Shown piece after piece: positions 37,244-45,833 of a stretch of DNA of 64,000 nucleotides; position 1 is the stretch's first letter, and each line of letters opens with the position of its first letter. The notes below the pieces were generated by a model, which had not been told where the DNA came from, did no database searches, and worked only from the letters and a program-made list of their open reading frames with translations. This DNA is from JAPKZH01 sp963715635. GTDB taxonomy: Bacteria > Acidobacteriota > Aminicenantia > Aminicenantales > UBA4085. Position numbers and translations under genes: made by a program. Where the stretch lies: the NCBI GenBank assembly GCA_963715635.1, contig OY970261.1, forward strand, positions 2,170,001 through 2,234,000, written 5' to 3'.

Positions 37244-39418
37244 TCAGGCAAAGTCAACCGCAGGGCCCGCGGCGCATAGCTTTTCCTTGAGGAGGCTGTT
37301 GCGCTTAACGGGCTTGTCGTTCTTGATGGCGATATAAAGGGCCTTATAGGACCCGATGACGATGCTCAGCTTCTTGGCCCTGGTCAGCGCGGTATAGAAG
37401 AGGTTTCTCTGGAGCATGATGAAATGCTGGGTCAGGAGGGGCATGACCACGGCCTGATATTCGCTGCCCTGGGCCTTATGGACGGAGACGGCATAGGCCA
37501 GGGTGATATCCTCGATCTCGTCTTTCTCGTAGAATACCGGCCGGCCGTCAAAATGGACAATCAGCCTGTACTGCGCCCTGTCGATGTGGACGACGCTCCC
37601 GATGTCTCCGTTGAAAACATCCTTCTCATAATTGTTCCGGATCTGCATGACTTTGTCGTGGACCCGGATCTCGCGGCTGCCGATCTTGAGGCCCTCCTGG
37701 GAAGCGTTCAACTTCCGCTGGAGTTCGGCGTTCAGCCGGTCGACGCCGACAAAGCCTTTGTACATCGGGCTGATGACCTGGATCTGGGGCGAGAGGGGGC
37801 TGAGCTTGAGCTTTTGCGGAATCCCGAAGCTGCAGAGTTTTAGGATGGTCTGAAACACTTTCTGCTCGTCTTCCTGATGGATGAAATAGAAATCGGAATT
37901 CTTGTCGTCGCGCGCAGGATAGAGGATGGTCTGTCCCTGGTTGATGCGGTGGGCGTTGGTCACGATCAGGCTGTCCCGTTCCTGCCGGAAAATCTCGTCC
38001 AGCCTGATCACGCTGGCCTGCTGCGACTCGATCAGGTCACGGAGCAGTGTGCCGGGGCCGAGGGCCGGCAGCTGGTCCTTATCCCCCACAATAATCAGCC
38101 GCATCGATGAAGGAATGGCTTTGATCAGGGAATACATGAGGGCCAGGTCGACCATGGAAAATTCATCGATGATGATGGCATCGCCCGCCAGCGGGTGTTT
38201 TTCATTGCGTCGAAAAACGCCCAGCTTCGGGTTGAACTCGAGCGTGCGGTGAATAGTCTTGGCCTCTTTCCCGGTTGTCTCGGACATGCGCTTGGCCGCC
38301 CGTCCCGTGGGAGCCGCGAGGAGCGCCTTGCTCCCCCATTTATCGAAAACGGCCGTAATGGCCTTGATGATCGTCGTTTTTCCCGTGCCCGGGCCGCCGG
38401 TAATGATCAGGATTTTTTTCTGGAAGCTCTCCCGGATCGCCCGTTTTTGCTGGGCCGAAAATTCAAGCCGGACCTCCTTCTCCACGTCCGCAATGACTTG
38501 GTCGACGTCAAAGGGGGGCGGGGAAAACGGCGCCCGGGCCAGAGTGTGGATGGACCGGACGACCTCTTCCTGGGCTTGGTAAAAAAAAGGAAGGTAAATC
38601 GCTGAATCGTGGGCCAGGGTTTCGGCGATGACGAGCTTTTTTTTCTTCAGCTCGTCCAATGCCTGCCGGAACTTTTCCTCGCCGACCTGGAGCTCTTCCT
38701 GGCAGCGTGTTTCGAGGTCGCCGGCAAAAGAAAAAATGTGGCCCTGCTCGTTGTCCTTTTCCAGGAGGTAAAGGATGAAAGCCTTGACCCTCTCCACCGA
38801 GGTGGGGTCCATCCCCAGCTTAAGAGCAATCTGGTCAGCCGTCTTAAAACCGATGCCCCAGATTTCCAGACAGAGCTGATAGGGATTGGTCTTCAGGATC
38901 TGATAGGACTTCTGCCCATAATGCCGGTAAATTTTGGTTGCCAGGCTGGTCGAGACATTATGTTCCTGAAGGAAAATGATGAGGTCCCGGATCTCTTGAT
39001 GCTCGGCCCAGGATTTTTTGATTTCCTTGAGCTTGACAGCGCCGACCCCCTCGACTTCTTTCATGCGGTCCGGGTGGCGGGATAGGATCTCCAGCGTTTC
39101 TTCGCCGAATTTCTTGATGATCCTCTTGGCCAGCACCGGCCCAATCCCCTTGATCAAGCCGCAGGACAGAAACTTCTCGATCCCTTTGACGCCGGCCGGA
39201 AGCACGGGAACGAAGCTCTCCGCCTTGAATTGCGGACCGAACTTGGGATTGATCTCCCACTGTCCGTTGACCTTCAGCCGTTCGCCCGGCGAAAGCGGCG
39301 GAAAAGACCCCACGACGATCGCCCGTTCGCGCTCTTCGACCGAAAACTTGAAGACGGAGTATCCATTTTCGGGATTATAGAAGAGGATCTGTTCGATCGT
39401 CCCTTCAAGATATTCCAT
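37244..39418 (-). CDS. recD2: RecD2-type DNA helicase
   Basis: The 724-residue product matches the RecD2 (RecD-like, non-RecBCD) family in length and order: N-terminal OB-like part, tandem helix-hairpin-helix (GLIKGIGPVLAKRIIKKFG, VEGVGAVKLKEI), the superfamily 1B motor with Walker A ITGGPGTGKTT (about 338), motif II IIIDEFSMVD, motif III VGDKDQLP, motif VI with YTALTRAKK, and the SH3-like insertion before AVSVHKAQGSEY. It unwinds 5' to 3'. Its ATG overlaps the stop of the SAM-hydrolase gene (TGATG), so they share a transcript. Confidence 0.9.
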   Translation of the reverse strand: MEYLEGTIEQILFYNPENGYSVFKFSVEERERAIVVGSFPPLSPGERLKVNGQWEINPKFGPQFKAESFVPVLPAGVKGIEKFLSCGLIKGIGPVLAKRIIKKFGEETLEILSRHPDRMKEVEGVGAVKLKEIKKSWAEHQEIRDLIIFLQEHNVSTSLATKIYRHYGQKSYQILKTNPYQLCLEIWGIGFKTADQIALKLGMDPTSVERVKAFILYLLEKDNEQGHIFSFAGDLETRCQEELQVGEEKFRQALDELKKKKLVIAETLAHDSAIYLPFFYQAQEEVVRSIHTLARAPFSPPPFDVDQVIADVEKEVRLEFSAQQKRAIRESFQKKILIITGGPGTGKTTIIKAITAVFDKWGSKALLAAPTGRAAKRMSETTGKEAKTIHRTLEFNPKLGVFRRNEKHPLAGDAIIIDEFSMVDLALMYSLIKAIPSSMRLIIVGDKDQLPALGPGTLLRDLIESQQASVIRLDEIFRQERDSLIVTNAHRINQGQTILYPARDDKNSDFYFIHQEDEQKVFQTILKLCSFGIPQKLKLSPLSPQIQVISPMYKGFVGVDRLNAELQRKLNASQEGLKIGSREIRVHDKVMQIRNNYEKDVFNGDIGSVVHIDRAQYRLIVHFDGRPVFYEKDEIEDITLAYAVSVHKAQGSEYQAVVMPLLTQHFIMLQRNLFYTALTRAKKLSIVIGSYKALYIAIKNDKPVKRNSLLKEKLCAAGPAVDFA

Positions 39419-40234
39419 CAGGTCCGCTCGCTCCGGAATGTAATCTCGACCCGGGCACCCGGCTTGGCCTTGACGACCTCGAAGGCCGAGGCTTCCCGCC
39501 GGGCAATCTCGATCGTGGCCAGGCTTCCGGGCAGAAAAAAGAGTTCCCCTTTTTTGGCCGAAGCATAGCTGTCCCGGAAAGACGTGATCACGGTTGTTCC
39601 CAGCCTCAAGGTCGGGCTTCCTTTTTTTCCGCTTCTGCGGAGCCGGCGGATGCTCTCCGATGGGATGTTCGTGATCATATTCCCGAAGTGATCGGTGTAA
39701 AGGACATGACCGGCGACGGATTCCTTTGAAAACCTGGGTTTGGGGATTTTGAATTTTTTATAATCCCGAAGGGGCGGGCCGAATTCTTCCAATGAGCAAT
39801 CCTGTGACAGCCAGGCGGCCGCCGGGGCCATGCGGTCCCGTCCTTCAAAAGTCCGGCCGGGTCCGGCCAGGAAAAACTTTTCCTCGCTCAAGCCGATGAT
39901 CCGCTCCGGTTTTTCTGCATCCAGGACATAGCTCAGAACGCCATTGTCCGGGGCGATGAAATAGTATTTCTTCGTTTTCACGAGGAGGATGCGTTCAACG
40001 CGTTCCCACGCCGGGATCGACGACAACGACAAAAATTGTCCCCGCGGGGAAGAACCGGAAGCAGCCGGACAAAAGGAACGCGCCCTCATGGACGTCGAAC
40101 GACCGGACGTGGTGGGAAATATCCACAATATTCGCGGCCGGCTGGATGCTGAGAATGACCGCTTTCAGGGATGCGGCGAAGAAATCCTGGTCCCCATAGT
40201 CCGTAAGAAGGGCGATCACCGGCGCTTTCATCAT
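39418..40234 (-). pseudogene. SAM hydroxide adenosyltransferase (DUF62), frameshifted
   Basis: The N-terminal frame (ATG 40234) reads IALLTDYGDQDFFAASLKAV ... VVVVDPGVGTR then stops; a second frame continues ILLVKTKKYYFIAPDNGVL ... GHVLYTDHFGNMITNIPSE and ends at 39418. Together they give a full-length member of the DUF62 family (SAM hydrolases related to fluorinase). A one-base change near 39998-40010 separates the frames. As with the MscS gene, this may be a true mutation or a sequence error. It begins the minus-strand cluster and has a leaderless-type promoter. Confidence 0.75.
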
Positions 40235-40239
40235 TATTT

Positions 40240-40268
40240 ATATTATTTTATTCGACGGCCATGGTCAA
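40240..40268 (-). promoter_or_regulatory. Promoter of the SAM-hydrolase gene, leaderless type
   Basis: Minus strand: TTGACC (40268-40263), 17-base spacer, TAATAT (40245-40240), then five bases to ATG 40234. There is no room for a ribosome binding site, so the transcript should start at or just before the start codon. The -35 box is in the left arm of a large inverted repeat. Confidence 0.6.
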
Positions 40269-40391
40269 CAAATGATAGCTTCGAGGAAGCATCTCCGTTT
40301 CCCCGAACATTGATCATTCATGTTCCCTTTTTTAAGCCATCACGGAAACGGAGATGCTTCCAAGCTTCGAGTCCTTGTTGACCGTCGCGAG
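40253..40391. repeat. Large inverted repeat between divergent promoters
   Basis: Left arm: CGACGG, GGTCAACAA (40263-40271) and GGAAGCATCTCCGTTTCC (40285-40302). Right arm is the reverse complement: GGAAACGGAGATGCTTCC (40344-40361), TTGTTGACC (40375-40383) and CCGTCG. The segments between these blocks (TAGCTTCGA and AAGCTTCGA) are alike but in direct orientation. The 41-base centre holds TGATCA. The outer TTGTTGACC blocks contain the -35 boxes of both divergent promoters. Confidence 0.75.
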
Positions 40392-40406
40392 AATTCGTGT
40401 TAATTT
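40378..40406 (+). promoter_or_regulatory. Promoter of the membrane phosphatase-superfamily gene, leaderless type
   Basis: TTGACC (40378-40383), 17-base spacer, TAATTT (40401-40406), nine bases to ATG 40416. A start six to seven bases after the -10 would give a leader of two or three bases. The mirror image of the promoter at 40240-40268. Confidence 0.6.
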
Positions 40407-40415
40407 TTCCTAAAC

Positions 40416-42062
40416 ATGCGATTTCTGCGGGTCCTCGCGAACTGTCTCCTCAGTGGATTCTTTTTTTGTCTGCTCTTGGCCCTGCTGATAGCCGACCTCA
40501 ACATCAACCTCGTCCTGAAGCCTTATGTCCTCGTCAAGCTGGCGGTCTTTCTCATGCCCAGTTATGGGTTGCTGGTCGTCCTCGCCGGCCTCTGCGTCTT
40601 TTACATCCATAACTTTTTTACAAGCAAAAAAGGCCGGCCGGGGTTTGTCTCCCCCTCATTCCTGACCTTGAGCTTCTCACTGCTGGCCGTCGTCTTTCTC
40701 ATCGTCCTCAGGGAAAACTATGTTTATTTTTCCTCTTTTTTTGCGGCCGGGCTTCAGACGCGCCTCCTCATCCAAATGATAGCGCTCTTCCTGCTGGCGA
40801 TTGCAGGGTTCGTGTTCCATTATCGATACCATCATCACAAGCCCCTCCGGATTTATTTCCCCCTTTTTTTCATCCTTCTCGGCCTTGTGCTGGGCCTTGG
40901 TCTCTTCCTCAGGTGGAATTATCCCCGGCCGGAACGGCCCGCCAAGCTCGCCGGCCTCGAGGCCAAAATCATCGAGAAAAGAATCACTATCCTCAGCCTG
41001 GAGGGCCTGAGCCTGGACTTTATCCTGCCCCTTAGCAGCGAACGGAAACTTCCGAATTTCACTTGGCTCATGGAAGGCGGCAGTTGGGGCCGCCTAGAAA
41101 ATTTCACTCCGAACGAATTCTCGGTCCTCAACCGCTCCTTTAACACGGGCAAGCTCCCCGGGAAACATCGCCTGGTTTCCGAGGTCCAATACCGGATCCC
41201 GGGAATCCGGGATAAAATCGAGGTCGTCCCCCGCTTCATTCTTTTCCGCCAGCTGAAGCGGACGGGTCTGCTGCAGGTCCTGCCGAATGATCCTCCGTCG
41301 CAAGCTAAAGACATCTGGAAAATCTTTGAAGACCAGGGGGCGTCATTTATCAGAAAGGACCGCCCCCTGGCCGAACAGGTGTCCGTCCCACCCAGCCCCA
41401 AGACGGAAAAGATTTTTCTGACCTTTTACAAGGAATTCCAGTTCGAAACGTCCAGGATTTTCTCTCAGGTCAAACGCGCCTTCTTCCGGGACAGCGAGTC
41501 GGAGGAAAAGGCCTTCCAGAATAAGAACGAAATCCAACCCCGGTTGTTCGCCCTGTGCCTGGACGGGTTGAACACGACGGAGACGTATTTCTATAAATAC
41601 AGCGTTCCGGAGGCGTTCGGGGATATCCGCCAGGAAGAGATTCAAAAATACGGAGCCGTCATCGAAAAATATTATCAATTCTACGACCAGATTATCGGCA
41701 AGTACCTCGCTTCACTCAAAGAGGATGAGATGCTGGTCGTCTATTCGGCCCACGGCATCGAACCTCTGCCGTTCTGGAAAAGACTCGTCGAATGGATCCT
41801 GGGGAATGCGGCTGTCACTTCTTACCACGAGCAGGCCCCGGACGGCGCGATTTTCATTTACGGAAAGGACATCGCCCGGGGGAAAAATATCGAAGGCATG
41901 AAGCTCCTGGATGTCATGCCCAGCCTGCTCTATGACCTGGGCCTTCCGGTGGGCAAGGACATGGACGGCATCGTCCGCAGCTCGCTCTTCCTCCGAGAAT
42001 TCACGGAAGAGAACCCGATCTTTTACATTTCGTCCTATGAGGATGTGAACATCAAGAAATAA
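40416..42062 (+). CDS. Membrane protein of the alkaline phosphatase/sulfatase superfamily
   Basis: The 548-residue product has five membrane helices in its first 180 residues (for example ANCLLSGFFFCLLLALLIAD and IYFPLFFILLGLVLGLGLFL) and a large periplasmic domain. That domain resembles type I phosphodiesterase/sulfatase-fold enzymes: ITILSLEGLSLDFILPL with LPNFTWLMEGGSWG, the metal-region motif VVYSAHGIEPLPFW, SYHEQAPDGAIFIYG and LLDVMPSLLYDLGLPVGKDMDG. The usual first metal Asp-Gly is replaced by Glu-Gly (SLEG), so activity may differ. Likely acts on lipid or polysaccharide head groups. Transcribed divergently from the SAM hydrolase. Confidence 0.7.
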   Translation: MRFLRVLANCLLSGFFFCLLLALLIADLNINLVLKPYVLVKLAVFLMPSYGLLVVLAGLCVFYIHNFFTSKKGRPGFVSPSFLTLSFSLLAVVFLIVLRENYVYFSSFFAAGLQTRLLIQMIALFLLAIAGFVFHYRYHHHKPLRIYFPLFFILLGLVLGLGLFLRWNYPRPERPAKLAGLEAKIIEKRITILSLEGLSLDFILPLSSERKLPNFTWLMEGGSWGRLENFTPNEFSVLNRSFNTGKLPGKHRLVSEVQYRIPGIRDKIEVVPRFILFRQLKRTGLLQVLPNDPPSQAKDIWKIFEDQGASFIRKDRPLAEQVSVPPSPKTEKIFLTFYKEFQFETSRIFSQVKRAFFRDSESEEKAFQNKNEIQPRLFALCLDGLNTTETYFYKYSVPEAFGDIRQEEIQKYGAVIEKYYQFYDQIIGKYLASLKEDEMLVVYSAHGIEPLPFWKRLVEWILGNAAVTSYHEQAPDGAIFIYGKDIARGKNIEGMKLLDVMPSLLYDLGLPVGKDMDGIVRSSLFLREFTEENPIFYISSYEDVNIKK

Positions 42063-42084
42063 GCCGGGGGTGTCGCTCGGGCTC

Positions 42085-42792
42085 TTAGCGGATGAACTTC
42101 AGCATCCGTCCCCAGCGGGCTTTGGGAAGGAAACTGACCAACTTTTTGAGCCGGTCGCTGAGGCTTGTCTTTTTATAGGCGTCGTGTTCCGCCTTGTAAG
42201 AAAAATAGATGAGCCAGGGCCGGCCTTTGATATAGCTAAAGGGGACAAAGCCCCAATAGCGGGAATCTAAGCTGTTGTCGCGGTTGTCGCCCATGGCAAA
42301 TAGGTGGCCGGGCGGGACGACGACCGGGCCAAAATTGTCACGGATGCTTTCGCCATAATTATACGTATCGTTTTTGGCGATGACTTGGCTGTCGCTATGG
42401 ACCTTGTATTTTTCTTCGATAGGCTTGTCGTTGATATACACCTGTTTGTTCTTGATCTCCAGCTTCTCTCCCGGCAGCCCGATCGCGCGCTTGACGTAAT
42501 CCTCGCTGAGATTGTTTGGATTTTTAAAAACGACAATATCCTGCCGCCTGATGTTGCGCCGGGGAAGAATTTTCTCCTCGATCGGCGAAAGCGTGTTGGC
42601 ATAGACGAGCTTATTGACCAGGAGAAAATCCCCGACGAGAAGCGTCGGCTCCATGGAGCCCGTCGGGATTTGGAAGGCCTGGACGACAAAGGTCATGACG
42701 AAAAAGACAAACACGGCCGTCTCGGCAATGAGCTCGAAATATTCGCGAAAAACGCTCGTGGTCCGTTTTTTCGACTCTTTCTCTTCTGTCAT
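42085..42792 (-). CDS. lepB: Signal peptidase I
   Basis: The 235-residue product has one N-terminal membrane helix (AETAVFVFFVMTFVVQAF), the catalytic Ser in IPTGSMEPTL, the Lys general base in DYVKRAIGLPGE, and the conserved FAMGDNRDNSLDSRYWG. It cleaves signal peptides of exported proteins at the outer face of the inner membrane. GGTGGAG precedes the ATG. It converges with the phosphatase-superfamily gene, leaving 22 bases between stops. Confidence 0.92.
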   Translation of the reverse strand: MTEEKESKKRTTSVFREYFELIAETAVFVFFVMTFVVQAFQIPTGSMEPTLLVGDFLLVNKLVYANTLSPIEEKILPRRNIRRQDIVVFKNPNNLSEDYVKRAIGLPGEKLEIKNKQVYINDKPIEEKYKVHSDSQVIAKNDTYNYGESIRDNFGPVVVPPGHLFAMGDNRDNSLDSRYWGFVPFSYIKGRPWLIYFSYKAEHDAYKKTSLSDRLKKLVSFLPKARWGRMLKFIR

Positions 42793-43220
42793 GCTCCACC
42801 TAAAGAAGTCATACTATAGCTAAAAACAAAAAATCTATCAACACCATTTTGGTATTAATTCGCCGGGCGAGGGGTGTGCCGCGCAAAAGCCCTTCCCTAG
42901 TAGAGGGAGATTGCTCAATATTTTTAGCGACTGAGCATAACCATCAGAATAAAATCATGGAGCTTTGGGAAGAGATGAAGCGACCATGAGGGATTTAGCC
43001 TAAAAATTCCGCCTTTTGAGGGGAACCTCTTTGAGGTCGGCGAGAATGTTTGAGCAAGAACAATATATCAAGATATGCCATGATGTGGACAGGGGCATAA
43101 TTTCAAAGTGATTATCAAATGTGCGAGAAACGCAGCTGCCGAAAAAGGCGAAATTTTTATGGCGTAAAAAATCCCGTTAGGGAGCGAGTCCCTTCCCAAA
43201 GCTCCGCCCCGAGCCCTCTC
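42793..43220. other. Intergenic stretch of about 430 bases, no gene recognised
   Basis: Upstream region shared by lepB (minus) and the YchF-like gene (plus). A short stem (GAGGGGAACCTC, about 43018-43029; then TTTGAGG) is the only obvious structure. I find no ORF with a ribosome binding site, no tRNA and no repeat found elsewhere in the window. Confidence 0.4.
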
Positions 43221-43249
43221 TTGACAGGAGCGCGGATTCGGGCTTTACT
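43221..43249 (+). promoter_or_regulatory. Promoter of the YchF-like gene and tgt-sec cluster, leaderless type
   Basis: TTGACA (43221-43226), 17-base spacer, TTTACT (43244-43249), six bases to ATG 43256. No Shine-Dalgarno sequence. The downstream genes overlap or follow closely, so this may drive the YchF-like gene, tgt and yajC at least. Confidence 0.6.
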
Positions 43250-43255
43250 TAATCC

Positions 43256-44329
43256 ATGAATTTCACGCTCTTTGGCTATCCCAAGGCGGGAAAAACGACT
43301 TTGTTTAACCTCTTGACCGGCTCGCATATCGAAGTGAAAGCCTATGAGGACGGGAAAAAAGAGCCCAATCAACGGACCTGCCCGTTTCCCGACGCACGCT
43401 TGGACAAGGTCTGGAGCCTGAACCCTGGAAAAAAGAAGATTGCGGCGACGATCGATTTTTTCGACCTGGCCGGAATCTCCTTCGGCGAGGTCAAGAACAG
43501 TACGTTCCTGAACGCCCTCCGCAAAGCCGACGGCCTAGTCCATGTCGTCCGCGGCTTTCATAACCCCCAGATTCCACACCCCCGGCCGGTCCATCCGAGC
43601 GGCGATATCCGGACCATGGAAGAAGAGCTGCTCCTCGCCGACCTGGTCTCGGTGGAATCGAGGTTGGAGAAGCTCGACAAAGACCTCAAAAAAGCCAAGA
43701 GTCCCGAAGGCGAAAAAGAGCAGGAGCTGCTGGGCCGCCTGCGCGTCCACCTGGAAGAGGGAAAGCCGCTGCGAGAATTCGTGCTCACGGAGGCTGAAGA
43801 AAAGCAGATCAAAAACTTCGCTTTCTTGAGCCAAAAGCCGATCTTGCACATGATCAATGGGGACGAATCCGACATATTCCGGATTCACGGGCTGGAAGAA
43901 GAGGCCGCGCCGGGCAGGAAACACACGGCCGCCCTTGCCTTCTGCGGAAAAATCGAATGCGAGATCCTGGACATTGGCGACGAGCAAGAAAAGCAGGTCT
44001 TCCTGGCCGAGTACGGATTGACGGAGCTCACGGCCGGACGCTTTTTTCGAGCTGCCCTGAAGCTTTTGGAAATGATCTTTTTCTTTACCATCGGCAAGGA
44101 CGAAGTCCGGGCCTGGCCGGTCAAAAAAAACTCCTCGGCGCTCAAGGCGGCCGGAGCGATCCACACCGATATCGAAAAAGGCTTCATCCGGGCCGAAGTC
44201 ATCCCCTGGCAGGAGCTGGTCCAGTTGGGCTCGCTCCAAGCCGCCAAAGAAAAAGGGGCCATCCGGCTGGAAGGAAAGGATTACACGGTCCAGGATGGAG
44301 ATGTGATCTATTTCCGCTTCGCCCCATGA
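43256..44329 (+). CDS. YchF-like GTPase/ATPase with C-terminal TGS (DUF933) domain
   Basis: The 357-residue product has the P-loop GYPKAGKTTLFN (family norm G.PNVGKST), a G3-like DLAGIS, a coiled insert (about 120-180) typical of YchF, a poorly kept G4 region (HMINGDES), and a C-terminal TGS-like domain ending GKDYTVQDGDVIYFRF. The length suits YchF (363). The P-loop and G4 changes mark a divergent branch, so I do not give the symbol. Its stop overlaps the tgt start (ATGA), so the two are co-translated. Confidence 0.8.
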   Translation: MNFTLFGYPKAGKTTLFNLLTGSHIEVKAYEDGKKEPNQRTCPFPDARLDKVWSLNPGKKKIAATIDFFDLAGISFGEVKNSTFLNALRKADGLVHVVRGFHNPQIPHPRPVHPSGDIRTMEEELLLADLVSVESRLEKLDKDLKKAKSPEGEKEQELLGRLRVHLEEGKPLREFVLTEAEEKQIKNFAFLSQKPILHMINGDESDIFRIHGLEEEAAPGRKHTAALAFCGKIECEILDIGDEQEKQVFLAEYGLTELTAGRFFRAALKLLEMIFFFTIGKDEVRAWPVKKNSSALKAAGAIHTDIEKGFIRAEVIPWQELVQLGSLQAAKEKGAIRLEGKDYTVQDGDVIYFRFAP

Positions 44330-45450
44330 AAAATTCTTTCCTGATTGCCGCCGCCGATCCCCTCTCCTCCGCCAGGGCCGGGATTATCCAAACCTCTCAC
44401 GGGCCGATTGAAACTCCCGCCTTTGCTCCAGTGGCCAGCCAGGGCACGGTCAAAGCCCTGATCCACAGCGAACTGGACGACCTCGGCGCCCAGCTTATCC
44501 TTTGCAACTCCTATCATTTATACTTGCGGCCCGGCCTGGAAGCCATCCAAGACCTGGGGGGGCTCCATTCGTTCATCTCCTGGACCAAGCCCATTCTGAC
44601 CGACAGTGGCGGCTTCCAGATCTACAGCCTCTCCCCGCTGGCCAAAGTCAAAGAGGAAGGCGTCTCTTTTGCTTCCCACCTGGACGGCAAAAAAATCGTC
44701 CTCACTCCCGAAGACGTAGTGGATCTTCAGCTCGGGCTGGGCTCGGACATCATGATGGCCCTTGACTATTTTCTGCCTTTCCCGTCTCCCGACGAAAAAA
44801 TCAAAGACGCCGTGGCCATCACCGGCCGCTGGGCGGAGCGCTCCAGAGAAAGATACCGGCAGCGGGACGCCGCTTCGCTTTTATGGGGAATCACCCAGGG
44901 AAGCGTCAACTGGGAATTCCGGAAGCGGAGCACCGAAGATCTTGTCCGCTTGGACTTTGACGGCTATGCTCTGGGCGGGCTGGGGATCGGGGAAGCCAAG
45001 TCCCAGCTTTTCGACATTCTCGAAAAAAGCGATGCCCTGCTTCCCAAAGACAAGCCCCGCTACCTGATGGGGATGGGCTATATCAACGACATTTTCGAGG
45101 CCGTCGAGCGTGGCGTTGACCTGTTCGACTGCGTCCTCCCCACCCGCAATGCCCGCAACGGTTCGCTCTTTACCAGCCGCGGGGTCATCGCCATTAAAAA
45201 CCAGAAATACGCCCAGGATAAGAAGCCCCTTGACGAAGAATGTTCTTGCTACACTTGCCGGAATTTTTCGCGCGCCTACCTGCGCCATCTTTATGAGCGG
45301 GAGGAGATTAGCTCCGCCATCCTGAACACCATCCACAACCTCTATTATTATCTTGACATATTTCGCCAAATTAGGCATTCTATTCAATCAAATTCGCTAA
45401 GACGTTTAAAACTGAATATATTGAATAAATTAAAGGATGGAAGACCATGA
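44326..45450 (+). CDS. tgt: tRNA-guanine transglycosylase
   Basis: The start is ATG 44326, which overlaps the previous stop; the longer upstream frame is in the shadow of the YchF-like gene. The 374-residue product has the TGT signatures: ILTDSGGFQIYSL with the substrate-binding Asp, LGGLGIGEAKSQ, the catalytic Asp in FDCVLPTRNARNG, and the zinc site CSCYTCRNFSRAYLRHL. It exchanges guanine 34 of GUN-anticodon tRNAs for preQ1 (or queuine). The usual tgt-yajC-secD-secF order follows. Confidence 0.93.
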   Translation: MKNSFLIAAADPLSSARAGIIQTSHGPIETPAFAPVASQGTVKALIHSELDDLGAQLILCNSYHLYLRPGLEAIQDLGGLHSFISWTKPILTDSGGFQIYSLSPLAKVKEEGVSFASHLDGKKIVLTPEDVVDLQLGLGSDIMMALDYFLPFPSPDEKIKDAVAITGRWAERSRERYRQRDAASLLWGITQGSVNWEFRKRSTEDLVRLDFDGYALGGLGIGEAKSQLFDILEKSDALLPKDKPRYLMGMGYINDIFEAVERGVDLFDCVLPTRNARNGSLFTSRGVIAIKNQKYAQDKKPLDEECSCYTCRNFSRAYLRHLYEREEISSAILNTIHNLYYYLDIFRQIRHSIQSNSLRRLKLNILNKLKDGRP

Positions 45451-45800
45451 TTTTAGGTGCATTTCTATCCGTCGCCCAGCAAGCGGGCGGCCAGACCGCG
45501 CGCCCGGCACCCCAGGGCAGCATGCTCACGGCGCTCGTCCCTTTTATTCTCGTTTTTGTGATTTTCTACCTGCTCATCATCATGCCTCAGCGCAAAAAGC
45601 AGAAAAAACACGGGGAGATGGTGGAGAATCTTAAGGCCGGCGACCGAATCATCACGACGGCCGGCATTTACGGCACGATTATGGGTGTCCAGAAGGACCG
45701 GCTTGAAGTCAAGATCGCGGCCAACGTCAAGATCGAGATCACCAAGAGCGCCGTCGGGGTCATCCTGGCCCCCGGCCAATCCCTAGAGAAAACAGAGTAA
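45447..45800 (+). CDS. yajC: Preprotein translocase subunit YajC
   Basis: The 117-residue product has one membrane helix (LTALVPFILVFVIFYLLIIM) followed by PQRKKQKKH and the YajC domain (LKAGDRIITTAGIYGTIMGV). It is a membrane partner of SecDF. The ATG overlaps the tgt stop by four bases. The N-terminal segment before the helix (AQQAGGQTARPAPQG) is short and polar. Confidence 0.93.
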   Translation: MILGAFLSVAQQAGGQTARPAPQGSMLTALVPFILVFVIFYLLIIMPQRKKQKKHGEMVENLKAGDRIITTAGIYGTIMGVQKDRLEVKIAANVKIEITKSAVGVILAPGQSLEKTE

Positions 45801-45833
45801 ATTTTAAATATTCCGTTAGGATAAGGGCTTACC

